Source: Acanthornis magna (lineage: Eukaryota > Chordata > Aves > Passeriformes > Acanthizidae). From it: a stretch of 64,000 nucleotides of DNA. This document shows positions 13,795 to 26,500 of the stretch, one piece after another. Numbering within the stretch: the stretch's first letter is position 1; each line of letters begins with the position of its first letter. The DNA lies in contig JAWUZG010000333.1 of assembly GCA_036785705.1 (NCBI GenBank), forward strand, positions 347,774-411,773, written 5' to 3'. Position numbers and translations under genes: made by a program. Below the pieces are notes generated by a model, which was given only the letters and a program-made list of their open reading frames with translations, searched no databases and was not told where the DNA came from.

Positions 13795-16476
13795 ACTATC
13801 AATTTGACATCTGGTGACAGCAAGACAGGTTGAAAGAGCACTGCCAATCTTCCCTGGGAGTGCTTATGCGATATTGTCTCCTACAACAGGTAAAACTGTG
13901 TCTGCCTCATGAGGATCATATTTCTTTCCTATCCTCAAAGAGGCAGGGTCACAGGAAACATTAAAACGGACTTGAGATAAAATATTTAGATTGGTATAAG
14001 AAATAAATATTAACTGTTGTCAGTTTGGGAGTTAAAATTACTCAGTATTGATTAGGAGTGTTCACATTTAAAAGTGCTTTGAAGTTTGTATGATGCAGAA
14101 ATATCAGAAATATGTTTAATCAAAAGAGGGAAATCTTTTTCCTGCTCTTTGAGTGTGTTTGTATGTGTTGAAAAGAGGATGTTTGCAATTCGGTGTCCTT
14201 AAGACTTAGTGAGGCACGTGCAGAGCACTCTGATGCTGTTTCAGCTGCGCCCTGAATTATGTGCTTGTGTTTCTGCTGAGATTACAGTATGAGCATTCAA
14301 CACTTTGCAGAATAAAGATTTATTTTTTTAGATGTTTGTGTAGTAGTTTAGCCAATTTGTACTGCTGGGGAGGATAGAGGGGGTTGTTTGTGGTTCATAG
14401 TCTTTATGTGAGATCCCCTTGAGGTCATGTGAATACGATCCATTGGCTCTGATAAGGAATGAGATCAGTGGGATTTAACCTCTGTCATGCTTCTCTTCTA
14501 CTACTAAACATCTATGTTCTACCAGTTCCACAATATTCATGTGACTGAATACCCATTTTAAGCAATGACTTCATCTATTTTGATTAAAAATTAGAAAGAC
14601 AGGAAATGAGATGAGAGACACAGATCTCAGCTCTCACTTTGAGGAGAATGTTTCTTGTTTAAGAAAGGACTGCTTTCTGGTTTAAAATATTATGCCAAGA
14701 CAGCTGATTCAGTAGGGATAACTATATTAGCAGATTTACATAATCAAATGTAGTTCTCTCCCCCTTTCCCTCAAAAAAGTCACAGATGCTGATGAAGACA
14801 TTTAAAAAAAACCCCTTAAAGCAGAAATGCTTTAAAACTTTTTTTAATATCAGTTCAGCTCACACCATTAATCCCTCATAATTCATAAGATCATGGTAAG
14901 TAAACAAGTAAATATTTAGTAAGTATTTAAAATTACTTCCTGTGTAAATTTCATGTTAATAAATTGAAAATATATTTCGATTAAGGGATTAACAACATTT
15001 AGTCTTTGTAAGAATGGTTTATTGGATGGCACTGGTAAAAGTACAAAACACTTCAGGATGGAAACGGTGACATACAGAAAACATCTTAAGCTTTTATTTT
15101 TGCATTCTAATTAATTCTACAATAGCATCAAAAGGCTTGAATTTACGGTAGTGCCACCCTGTAGAACTGCCTAAACACATTATGTGAAATGGTCTCTGCC
15201 TCAAATATATAATGGTAACAGCTAAGGCAACCAGGAAAAAAACCACAGTGAGGTGCAGAAAGGTGCTGAAGGAAATCCAAGAACACTGGGAAGTGAATCC
15301 GGGTTTTATAACACGGATTCAATGCTCAGTCCATTACCATATTGCAGCCACTCTGATTCCTATTTCTTATGGGACTTCTGTGTTTATGGCAGGAATTTTG
15401 ATGTTAGCTGGAAATAAAATGAAGTGCTTGGAGTCTAATTGTAGAAAAGCTTTAAAATAATTTGATTGCTTCACTGTGGACAATTCAAAACTTAAGGCAG
15501 GCACAGCAGTTCAGCTGAGGTGCTAACACTTAAGCTTAGCCCATGGTAATTTTCTCAAACATGTATCGCCTCAATATATATTCGGTTCTGTCAGAGACAG
15601 CTGCATATAAAAAGCATTATTGCAGTAAAATTTCCTGAAATTATATAACTATATAGGTGTTTGAAGCCAAGATATACTGTTTGTATTATTTTGGTGAGTA
15701 TATGTAAGTTCTTACTAATCAGATCATTGACTTTTTCTCAACCATGTCCAGTGCACCATAAAAGGAATACGTGCATTTATTCCTTTTACGATCTGTTTAA
15801 ATAGTATCTGCAAAGTTTCTAGTTTTCATTTATCTCACTTTGATTTGATGTAATTGTAATTGGATGAATGATTTGAAAGCATTTACATTGCCCATGCCCT
15901 ACTTCAAGCAGATCTCATTCAAAATCAGGTCTGTGTTTCTTTTCATCAGACACATTACATTGAGATATGCAGATTCTTCAGAATCAGAATATTAATAGGA
16001 AGGTGTGTATTTCATTTTTTATTCTATTGAGAGTATTTATTTCTGAATTTTGTATTATCATTTACATAATGTAAAAACAAAATTATACTGTTTTTATAGC
16101 ATAATAGATAGACCAATTAAAAGTTGAAATGAAAATTTTGATAGTGCTAAAAATGAATCCATAAAGCAATGTTGAGATCTCCAACCTGTCTTAATTTCTT
16201 AAGAAAGAACAAAAAGAAAAGATAGAAAAAGAAGTATTTCACAGTATTCTATGTGGTTAGAACAGTTCAGTTTTCATATGCCAGCATTTAGAGTGATGAA
16301 TTCAGAATTTGTCTACGATAAATAACGGCTTAAAAATTCAAATGCACGTTGCATTTCCTAGAATATTTGCAGATATAGATATATGATATTTGCACTTAAG
16401 AGATATGAATAAAGCTTAAAATATAACTGCATATTTAGCATCAGTTTTATTCTTCATTTACTCTTCTGAATTTCAG

Positions 16477-16523
16477 GAAAAAGAGGTCGCAAGCCTTTAA
16501 CCAATGTGTTCAATAAGGTTCAG
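16477..16523 (+). other. Possible 47-nt exon encoding an AT-hook-like motif
   Basis: A strong acceptor context (TTTTATTCTTCATTTACTC tract, then TGAATTTCAG ending at 16476) is followed by a 47-nt segment. This ends CAG immediately before GTAAAAGAAG (16524). One frame is open across it and reads KRGRKPLTNVFNKVQ, with a split first codon ending in GA (Gly or Arg if coding). The core RGRKP matches the RGR-P type of minor-groove-binding AT hook found in chromatin proteins. The other two frames contain stops. An alternative donor after AATAAG (16517) would make the exon 41 nt. The GTAAAA donor is below consensus, and I could not assign the peptide to a known gene. No second exon was found, which is possible if the introns are very large. 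Confidence 0.3.
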
Positions 16524-19500
16524 GTAAAAGAAGCTAGAATGTGAGTAATGACATTATTTTTCTTAGAGCTGCATACTTCTGGTATTTGGCTTCTTCAGTA
16601 ATGGCTACAACAACCCCTTAATTCTGTATTTCTTAGATGTTTAAACAGTTCTGCTTATTATATGAGGCTACTGAGTACCCAGTGCTGTGGCCCCCGCTGT
16701 CACTGTTAGCAGTCAGGTTACACCAGGGCTACTGACAATCATGAGGCTTGCAAGGTACTTATCAGTTCCATGCCACATGTGCAGGAAAAGGCTGAAGAAT
16801 GAATCATAACCTGAATCTGTGCCCACTTTGCCAAAACAAGTTGTTGTAGCCAGTGGGAAGCCTCTTTTGGATGTTAAGTGACTTGTGCATTGCAAATATT
16901 TTCCAGGACATAGAAGGAGGGAATTGGGTTATAGATGGTGATGGACTTGCACAGAGAGGGCCTGGCTCCTGACCTCTACACTGAAAAGGCAGGGCCATAG
17001 CAAGGCTCATTTTCTCTTCTACTGTACTTCATCATTCAGTCAAAGCCTATTCCTGGGTCCTCCAAGTCTTCATTAGGTTTGGACAGCAGTCAAAGCTGAG
17101 CAAAAGTAGGGTTCCAGCACACATCTATAGGCCCAGCACTATACCTAAATTACCTATGTTTAATACCTTGTTTTTAAATGATGTTGTATTGCTTCTTGCT
17201 ATTGCACATATTTGACATATTTTTCTTAACATAACTTTGCAGTCTGTGGTTTACTATGAAAAATATTGAAATTGCCTGCTATCTAAATTATCTGTCAAAA
17301 TAACAACCTAAAACCAAGCTGAGCTTATTTTCCCAAACCTAAATAATAGAACTCCTAAAACCCTTCAAAACTATATATGCAGTATTTCAGAATCAGCTTG
17401 TAGAATGACTCCTGTGTCTGGACTATTATAGTTTCTAACATGCTGCTCTTGAAGATGCCGCAAAAAATTAAGTACTGATTTAGATTTTCTTGTTGTTATT
17501 CATGAATATGTGAGCCTGTAGTTGAAAGATGTTACAGTTAATCTCTGGATTTAGTCCTTTGCAGAAATAAAAAGTAGAAGGGACTCAGCATTATTAGGCT
17601 TGCTTATGCCAGATGACAAGTACTTGAGTGCTCCTGCACAGAAATAGGCTGCCAGATATGCTTTTAGATCTTCCTTTTCTAAAGAATTGAGTGGACAGTG
17701 AATAAATATTTGAGGCAGCTCCTCTTTCTGTGTTTCAAAACATTCAGCAGAATAAAAGCATACTACTGGAAAATCTTTAGCCTCTTTAAATTCTAGATTA
17801 GATGCAACATTAGTAAGACTTTTTATTTAAACAAAGCAAGACAGATGCTATGTTATCTGGCAAGCAAGTTGCATTGAGCCTTTCTTACAGTATTTTTTAA
17901 AAATAAAGTATGGGTGTGGAATTCCCATACTGGTCCCTCCCTTGTTCCTCATGTCTCCTTCCTCCCCCCAGAGTAATGCAATAACATGCACTACTAAAGT
18001 TCGATAAAGTCTCCTAAATCCTGATCTTTAGTACTGGAAAAGGTAGGCTTATAATACACCAAATTCTAGACTGTCTTCAGTTACCTGGCACTGTATTTAC
18101 CCAAGCTCACTTGACATGTCATTTGTATTTATTTTAAATACTTGTCTAATCTCTCTGCATTTGGAATCTCATGCTTTTCTCTGGAAACTTAGAATTCGGA
18201 AGAAAACTTGTGGTTTCATTATGTTGTGTTATTTTTAATAATATTTGTTCTTTCAACTAGGATCTCAAACTACCTCTTATACTGTCCTAATCTTTTGGCA
18301 TATGTTATTGCTCTTTAAAATGAATCAGTTGGAATTTCTCCAAATAAATCTTCTCTCAGCTTCAGCTGGGGAAAGGAAGCATAGATGATGAATTACCCAT
18401 TTCAGTTGTATCGATGAGAAATTAGCAATTTCAGACCTGAGCTCCTTCTTGAGCTCCTCCAAGGTGTGAGGCAGAGTCTGGAATACCATCTGGTCAAAAG
18501 GTGTTCTCTTCTAGGGATAATAAATCTTTGGACTATTGGTATTTGGATTATTGCATCCTGATGTAATCAGTGCTGTTTGGGTAGTGTTTCATGTCATATC
18601 TTCCTCCAATTTTTGCTTTCTGAAACTGTGTCTTAATTATGATCCATGTTCTGAGACTGCTGAGTTACAGTCACACATTCATGCTGAAGTCACAGAAGAG
18701 CTCATATCAGTTGGGCGTTAACCCCATTTTGTCACCCAAAGAGCTTCAAGAGAAACAGAGATTTTGAGGCTGCTGGTCACACTGCACCAATAACAAGTAC
18801 ACAATTCCCTGCACTACATGTGACTTTTGTAGGAAAGACAGGGGAAGAATTTGGTGTAAAATATTTTCACATTCTGAAGTTGACCTTCCTTATTTTTGTC
18901 ATTGCCAATTGTATCTGTAGGCATACTACAGACATACCGCTTTCAAACTCTTCACTTGAGTTTAGAACTATTAATTTAATGAACTTAGGGTCCAAATATA
19001 TTGCTTGGATATGTAGTGAAACATTTCATTCATGTTTCAGCTTTTTTTTCAGTCAGACCTTTCTGGCTATTATGTGCGATGAGAAGTATAAAACTGCAGT
19101 TTACAAAAAGATAGACTTCCAAATTTTGGACGTACTGAGATACTCATCTCTGCTAAAAGAAAATAAGTTCTGAGAAATTAGAGGGGAAAATATTTACCCA
19201 AGATGCACATCATAAATTCTACCACCTCAAATCATTGGATTTGTGGTGTTATTTCTCACAAAGTGTGGTGGATCTGCCTGTATAAGGCTAAGCTGTGCCA
19301 CAATAACTCAACCCTATTAGAGAAAAAAAGACGAAGAGAAGATCATCACATTTTTATGACTGTCATGGACCTTATTTTTCAAGGGCTAAAGTCAAAAGCA
19401 TTGTTGCGTAACTGTTGCAGAGCTTTTTTTCAGAACTGACATTAAAGTTTACAAAGATGAGGATGAGCTGAGCTTTCACGAAACAGCTAAAGCTGTCAAA

Positions 19501-20978
19501 TGTGTTGATATTTAGAGTAAACTTCTGCTCACCATGATGGGCCTTGCCTTAGAGGTGGAATCTATTCTGTGGAATTTTGGATATTTTTAAGATAGATATC
19601 TATTTCAAAGCAGGTTGTTTGGACTCTTTTTGCAGTCAGAGGTTAAAACGTAAGCTGGGATGAACTACATCAAATCTAAACCAGACAGCCACTTTAAAAT
19701 AAGATGACTCATGATCTAGAAAAGGCCATTTCTCTCTGGTGGTTCTAAAGAGAAATAGAACAGCTCTCTGGGATGTATGTCTAGAATTTGCTTGACTCAC
19801 CTTAGCCTGGATTATTAATTACTCATGTTAATTCCACATGTGTGTGTGTGACTTTGATGAAAAAAGCCCCAGTTAGAGGTTTTCTTGTGTATTTGATCTG
19901 TAACTGTAACTTTGATCTGCTTTTGTTTCATTGCCAGACAGTGAATACTATACAGCCAGCTACTCATCTATGAAAATTCTGATGTTTCATTTTTTGTCAG
20001 TCCCGTGATCTGTAGTTTGAAATAAGCAATGAGAAGTAAGAAATTAGATAATGTTACCAAACCAAGTGCTCAGAATTTACTGCCAGTGATTGAATCACTG
20101 ATCCAGTTGGTTCATTTATGTTCTTGTGTTCACATCTTGGGCATATATATTCAAGGGTTGCTGTTCAGATAATTTTGGTTTTTGGCTTTGTAATACTTGT
20201 AGCACATAATCTGGGTTGTCCACACTGTGTGCTTCACATGAGAGTAAGAACACTGGAGCTCATTTCTACCTCAGTTTCCTCTCATTTGTTGTTTGTATTA
20301 TAATTTCTGTTTTCTCCCCACTGTTTGGATGCATCACGACCCTTAAATTTTTAATTTTAATTTGCTTTAACTACTTTTTAAATGGTTTTGAGAACTTGCA
20401 CTATTTTATTTTTTTGCTTTTTAACTTTGGTCCTGGGTTTCCCCATCTTGTTCTTAAATTCCACACTGTAGTATCTGACTTTGGTCTAGAAAGTGTGTGG
20501 TTATGATCAACCTGGGCATCAAGGGCTATGGTAGCGAATTTTTGGTCTCTAATGGGTCTACCCAGTTGTTTTCCTGTCTGGAAGAAGAAAACATCACAGT
20601 TAAATATCCTGCATGACACTGAAGCAAAGAGCTAAAAAGAAATGAAGAGAGCTATCCCCAGCTGCTCAATGAATTTGCATACAAAGGTTTATACATTTTC
20701 CCTCTTCAGCAGGTCTAGAGTCAGCTAGAAAGAAAAGTAAACCTAATTAAAAACACCCTTTTTTCCAGGGCTACTCTCTGGCAGAGTTTCCTTGAGACAC
20801 AGGAAATTGTGCTCTCATCAGTTGGGCTCCAAAACCAGACAAAATCGGTCTTCAGGACAAACCTGTCAGCATGAGAACTGCTGAAAGTTTCTGGTTTTCT
20901 GTGTTGGTAGAACACCACCTTTTAGAGGGCCACTCACCTTTGTGTGACTAGAACAGAAATGTCAAACAGGCCCCTATT

Positions 20979-21097
20979 CTCCTAAAAAAAAAAAAACAAA
21001 AAACCACACAAAAAATCCAAACAAACAAACAAGCAAACAAAAACAACAACAAACAAACAAACAAACAAACAAAAACCCAAAACAAAAAAAAAAACCA
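20979..21097. repeat. A-rich (AAAC)-type simple repeat
   Basis: About 120 bp of nearly pure A with interspersed C follows a patterned run of AAAC and CAAA units. It has no recognisable retroelement body next to it, so I call it a simple repeat and not an element tail. An open minus-strand frame of Phe, Val, Leu and Cys across it is an artefact of composition. Confidence 0.85.
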
Positions 21098-22100
21098 AAC
21101 TGTCACAGTGGAATTCTTACAACGGAAAGGAATGTTCTCACATTTCAGATTATGACTGCTCACTTCCCTGGAGGCCAGACAGAAAAACTCAAGGTTTCTT
21201 CATCTCCCTGTCTGAGTGGCTGGCAGGGCAGCTGCCTGAAGCACCAGTTGGAGTTGAGTTCTGTGTGTCACTGTTGATGTTTTGGGAGCAATGCTGGACT
21301 TGGCAGGGGCTGTGCTTCAGCTTTTGTTCATGTCATGGCTTTGCACACTGAAGCCATTCACAGAATGACTTCATACTCGCATCCAAAGGAGAAGGGCATA
21401 CTCACTTGGATATCAGAAGGATACTCACTTGTGTCTCTTCGACTTTGAAATGTGCCACTAGTGTGTACACGTGCAACATTTTCTCCTGTTACAGTTCTGT
21501 TGAAGGGTTTGATCTCATCTCGGACCTCTTTGGCTGAGAGAAAGGTCCCCTCTGTGCCCCTTTTCTGACTGTATGAAGGGAAGGTGGCTGGCAGCATGCC
21601 TTCTGCATTTACTGCTAGGACAGAATCTCCCCTGGTGCCAGCACACATCCCTCCTGTGAGCTCCATATGGCCCCACATCTCAAAGGAACACTTAGAGGTC
21701 AGCAGCATATCTTTTACCTTGGAGCTTACCTTTATTGTTACAGTCCCATCCTGACACCTTCTGGGCAGGAGCCTTTGTGTGGGTATGAACTCAGCAGCTT
21801 GAGTTGTCAGTTCCCCTGTAAAATCCCTCAGCTACAGGAGGGGTGAGAGGGAATATGTTTAGAGAAGAAATTTGCCATATTTGCATGATGTTAGTAACCC
21901 AAACAGCTACGCAGGAGTCATTCTACTTAATTTCAGAAAAAAAAAAATCTCCATCCTGTGTGTCACCAAATATTTCACAGAAATTGATAAAGAATAATTT
22001 AACTAAGAAACACTGTCAGTGCAGCTGAAATTTGAAATTCTGAACTTGTGAGATGTGGTGGTTCATAACATTGTGGTCTTATTCTCACCAATGTGCCCAG

Positions 22101-22152
22101 GCACACACACATACACACACACACAAATATACACACACACATCCACCCATGT
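22101..22152. repeat. (CA)n microsatellite, interrupted
   Basis: Alternating CA dinucleotides are interrupted by AT and AAATAT steps. The array is imperfect. Confidence 0.9.
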
Positions 22153-22486
22153 CCACATGTGCTCAAAATTGCCTGGAATAAGACGTATTTACAGAAAATA
22201 CTTGCCTGTAGGGTTGTTGTGGTAGGATTCACACCCCATACTTTATACCTGAGAGTGGGCTGTTTACAACCTTTGCTAAACATAACAGCATTTTAAGGAA
22301 GGAGTTTGCAAGAACATTTGGCTTTCCATCCCCCAGTGGATCGCACTTTGACCCTTTTTTGAACATTTTTCATATATGGCACAATTGCTAAAATCCCAGT
22401 TGTTTCCTATTTACTTGATTGTAGAAGTTTGTTATGTACATATGTTTTTTGATTCAGATGGCATGATAAGGGCTGGTTTAAATAAC

Positions 22487-22605
22487 GGTTTGTTTGTTTT
22501 GTTTTTTGGTGCGGGGGTTTTTTTGTTGTTTGTTTTGGGGGGTTTTTTGTTGTTGGGGGGGTTGGGGGTTTTTTTTGTTTGTTTGTTAGTTTGGTTTTTT
22601 TCTTG
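22487..22605. repeat. T/G-rich low-complexity tract with four G-runs
   Basis: The tract consists of T runs and G runs. Four G runs of 5, 6, 7 and 5 bases lie at 22513-22517, 22537-22542, 22555-22561 and 22564-22568. Loops are 19, 12 and 2 bases, so a four-tract G-quadruplex on the + strand is possible though its long loops would weaken it. Confidence 0.8.
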
Positions 22606-23480
22606 TTAATAGAAATTATCTCCTTTAAGGAGTTTTATGGCTAACAGCAATGTCACCTTTGTTTAGCGTATTTGGGGGGCTCATTCCTTGTTCAGATGCC
22701 TAGAAGGCCTCAGCACAGAAAAAATGTTGCCTAATCTTTAACATAACTCAGAAGTCTTGCTGAGAAGTTGAAACAGGATTAGAAAACTCAGTGTCTGATC
22801 CTTTGAGGACTGCTGCTTCAAAGGAGCTATACAAAGCTGCACAAAAAAAAGGAGTGAATGAACAAGATTGAGCCCTTTGAAATATTTACTGTTCAATGAA
22901 TTTGGAGAGGAAGGCAGAATATGATGAGGCCTTCCCACTCCTGAAAGGTGATAGTATCCTCTTGTTTTATTAATAGGAAAAGTATGATATTACTACTTTG
23001 ACATTTCTTTTGTTTGGCAGAACCTGGAGACACTGATTTAAGTATTATACCATATATCTATACATACATATGCAAGTGGTAGAAAAAAACTTAAAAGTTC
23101 CATTTATTACTCACTATTATCTTCTTTTTTTTCCCCGGAGTACTTCCATTCCCTGTAAAACACATCCAGTAACTGGATCAATAGCCATCATATATAAAAC
23201 ACTAATCATTAAGAATAATTCTTTTACATGGTTTACACTATCGCTCAATGTCCTGGTAGCAGTTCCTCTCAATTTCAAAGCAGTTGTCGAGCTTGAATTC
23301 TTGTTTTGGCTCTGCAACAGATGGAGATGTGCGTGTCCTGATGAAAATTCAGACTTGGAAGGGAACTGTTCCCCTATCACACAGTGTGTACCAAGCCTGT
23401 GCCTGAATTTATTTACCCAGCCACTATTTGCAAACAATTATGTGTTTCTCTGGTTTCCTCCAGTTTCTCAGCTTCTTCTC

Positions 23481-23485
<5 letters not shown>

Positions 23486-23512
<27 letters not shown>
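23486..23512. repeat. Poly-T run of 27
   Basis: An uninterrupted run of 27 T follows TCAAA. No retroposed body was recognised on either side. Confidence 0.9.
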
Positions 23513-26500
23513 GGAAACACAGGCTTCAGGTTTTTGTTGATAAACTTGAATGTTTTCATTTTATATTTCCTTATGCTCATCTTCTGAAAGCATCTTAAAA
23601 GATCACCTGATCCATAGAGTAAACTATAATTTCATTAAAATGGGTAGACTTCAGGTGACAATATGATCCATCGAGATAATATCATCCAAAGGACACAGCA
23701 CAGCACGCCTTAGAAGCCTAGGGGCTCAGACTTTGTTATCCATGCAGTGTTGTGTTTATATGAGCTCCTAAATGCAAGGAAAACTTTTCAACCATAAACC
23801 AAACATAGCTTTTCATATTTTATTTGGCAACTTCATTGGCGAGTTGCTGTATGGAGCCAGTAAAACTCAACGTGGAGGAACAACTTTTGCCATCTCAGCT
23901 TGAGAATGAGGATCCCAGTAACCAGGCATATGCCCTTCCTGTGTGCATGGTATTGTGTTTTTAATTGCATTTAGTGCAAAGGTTAATAAGAGCTTGCTAA
24001 TAGATTTAGGAAAAATAATTGTTGAAAACAAAACCCAGTCCCGAGTCAAAAGTTCATTGGTTTTGAGAGGATTGTAAAAATATTTCAGGGGAGGCCTTAA
24101 ATTCTTCAGTGGATTGCTATTTATCTATGGTCATGCACATGCTAAATAATGATATTAAATAAATTACTCTCCTGTTGTGTTTTATAAGAGAGCAAAGCCT
24201 TCCAGCTATATAAACAACACTTTATTTTTCCAGCATTATGGAATAAAATGGAGAGATGGCCTTGTGGGTTGACTATTTGAGGTTCATGACTGAACAGCAA
24301 TTTCCAAAGCTAAGCCTAACTGTGATGATAAGTTATGCCTTTTGTAATGCTCCCTCATGCAAATTAAGGCATCTTTTGAGCAACCTGTGCACATTACATT
24401 TCATATTTGGTAAATCTTATGCATTTCCCATCATGTTGGAAGGAACTGCCAGTGTTTTAAAAAAGCAATTTATTTTGTTGTCTTTGAAGTAGCTGATGCA
24501 TTAGTAACCCTGCCACCTTTGAAATTAAACAGGATTTTGTCTGCAGTTGGAACACTCTGAAGTGTTCTTCTATTTTTAAATCTCATATGCGTATTTGAAA
24601 TGCCTTCAGCTCTCCTGCCGATGGGTTTTTTTTAATGATTGCTGTTGTCTCTAAATGGGTCTTGGCATTTTTATTCAGTTTGTGATGAAGCAATTATTTT
24701 TGCTAATTGAATGTACAGGGAATGACTTGAGACAGGGAGCAAACAACATCACATAGTCATGGGTGCTTTAGAACTAAGGTCATCCAAAATACAGCATAGC
24801 AGCCTTTGTATTTCATCTTCTAACTCTCCCAATAGATGAGTAAATTTAATGTCTCTGACTCCAAGGCTTTATTACTTCCTCAAGTAGAAGAGAAATATTC
24901 ACTTTACATGTGTACAGCTTGCAAAAGAAGTGTCCTAAGTGATGTTTGCCAAAGGACATTGGTGTTGGTACACTGCGTGTTATCATTAACTGCTCAAGTA
25001 CTACACTGGTGAGTATAAATAACAGGAAGATAGATGTGCTGTCAGATTCTTCTGACTACCTGAGATATTTCGGCACAGAATCAGAGCAGTGGAAGGAGAG
25101 ACAGCTTTGAGCCAGACCTGCAGGTCTCAGATGCTTGCAACAACAGTAGATATTTGTGCATGCTGGGAAGATAGAAATGTTCCAGTAATTTCTCTCCCAG
25201 TCCCTTGCTGACTATAGCTTAGAGCAGTGTAAAAAGTACCTTACTGTCACTTCTTCAGTGTTGATCATCACCAAACATGACAATAAATAAGTTTCAGGCT
25301 AAATCAGCCATCTAATTCCTTCAAACAGTCTTCAAAACATACTGCTTTCTACTGAACTGTATTGATAGGAAAAACTAAAGAAAGAAGGAAGCTTACTAAA
25401 TGCACAGCAATTGAGCAGTGGGATAAGAATGCTTTGGGAGAGGATGAAGTTAACAAGAGAAAACTGAGCTACATTTTAGAGAGCTATTGCTCACTGAGAG
25501 CCCTGTTCAATGCACATCTGTTGCCAAGAAAGGAAATCAAACTAGGCTTACTGAGAGTGGCAAAATAAGTAATATTTGAAAATACCATATGGATAACATT
25601 AGTCACTTGGTCCTGGACAAGGTGAACTATGAGGTTAATCTAGTATGGCAAATCCCATTGATAATGTTGGCATGTGCTCCACAAAATTGGCTGCCCAGGG
25701 AACAAGGGAAACATTGTTTTTTTACTGTGTGACACAGGAGACCTAAAGCAGTCAAAAATCCAGTTACTGGAAGATAGTACACACCAGACAGGAGGTATTT
25801 GCTAAAATTACACATGCTGGACATTGCTGCCCTAATTTCCCTGTATAATTGCTGAATTTGTATTGTAGCGTATGCATCACTAAATTTCCTAAAACTGCGA
25901 AGCAATTTGATCAGCTCTGTTGAGGAGTTTTTATGTGTCAAACCTTGTAAAGTACTGATTGTGAAAGAACCATGAAAGAGAAAGCCACAGAATCCCTTTA
26001 AAATATGTCAAACAAATCAAGCAAGGACAAAAATCAGGTGACAGAAATTGCATTTCTTTTTGTGAACAGGAAAAAAGGAATTTTGCTGTAAGCTAGGCCA
26101 TGCTCTTCCATCACTTAGCACCATTAATGCTGCACTAACATAGCCTAATCCTTTTTGTCAATGTATTTCTGTTAATTTGACAGCCTTTGGTAACATTCAC
26201 ATCTCTCTTGGGATGTTAATATATCCTGGGTTGAAGTGAATAGAGTGTGAAATCATGGTTTATAGCTCATTTTGAAATTATTTTCTTCTTCAGAAGATTA
26301 GAGAAACCCATATGCATGGTTCAAACTCTCCCCTACCCATGTGATGGGGAATGGAATAAACAAATAAATATTGGTCAGCGTCCTTGCAGCACGCTGTTGC
26401 ACTATGTCTGGCCTTGGGAGAGCTGTATTAATTCCACTGCAGTGCTCTGTCAGAGGAGTAATCCTCCACTCAGAGTCAGGTGAAGTTTCCCTAGAGCTGT

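Noticed and set aside
15759..15788. Inverted repeat TAAAAGGAATA / TATTCCTTTTA
   Set aside because: An 11-bp AT-rich stem with an 8-nt loop is expected by chance in 64 kb, and the flanks do not extend the pairing.
18820..19173. 117-codon + frame
   Set aside because: AT-rich chance frame with no motif, no splice context and no coding-like composition.
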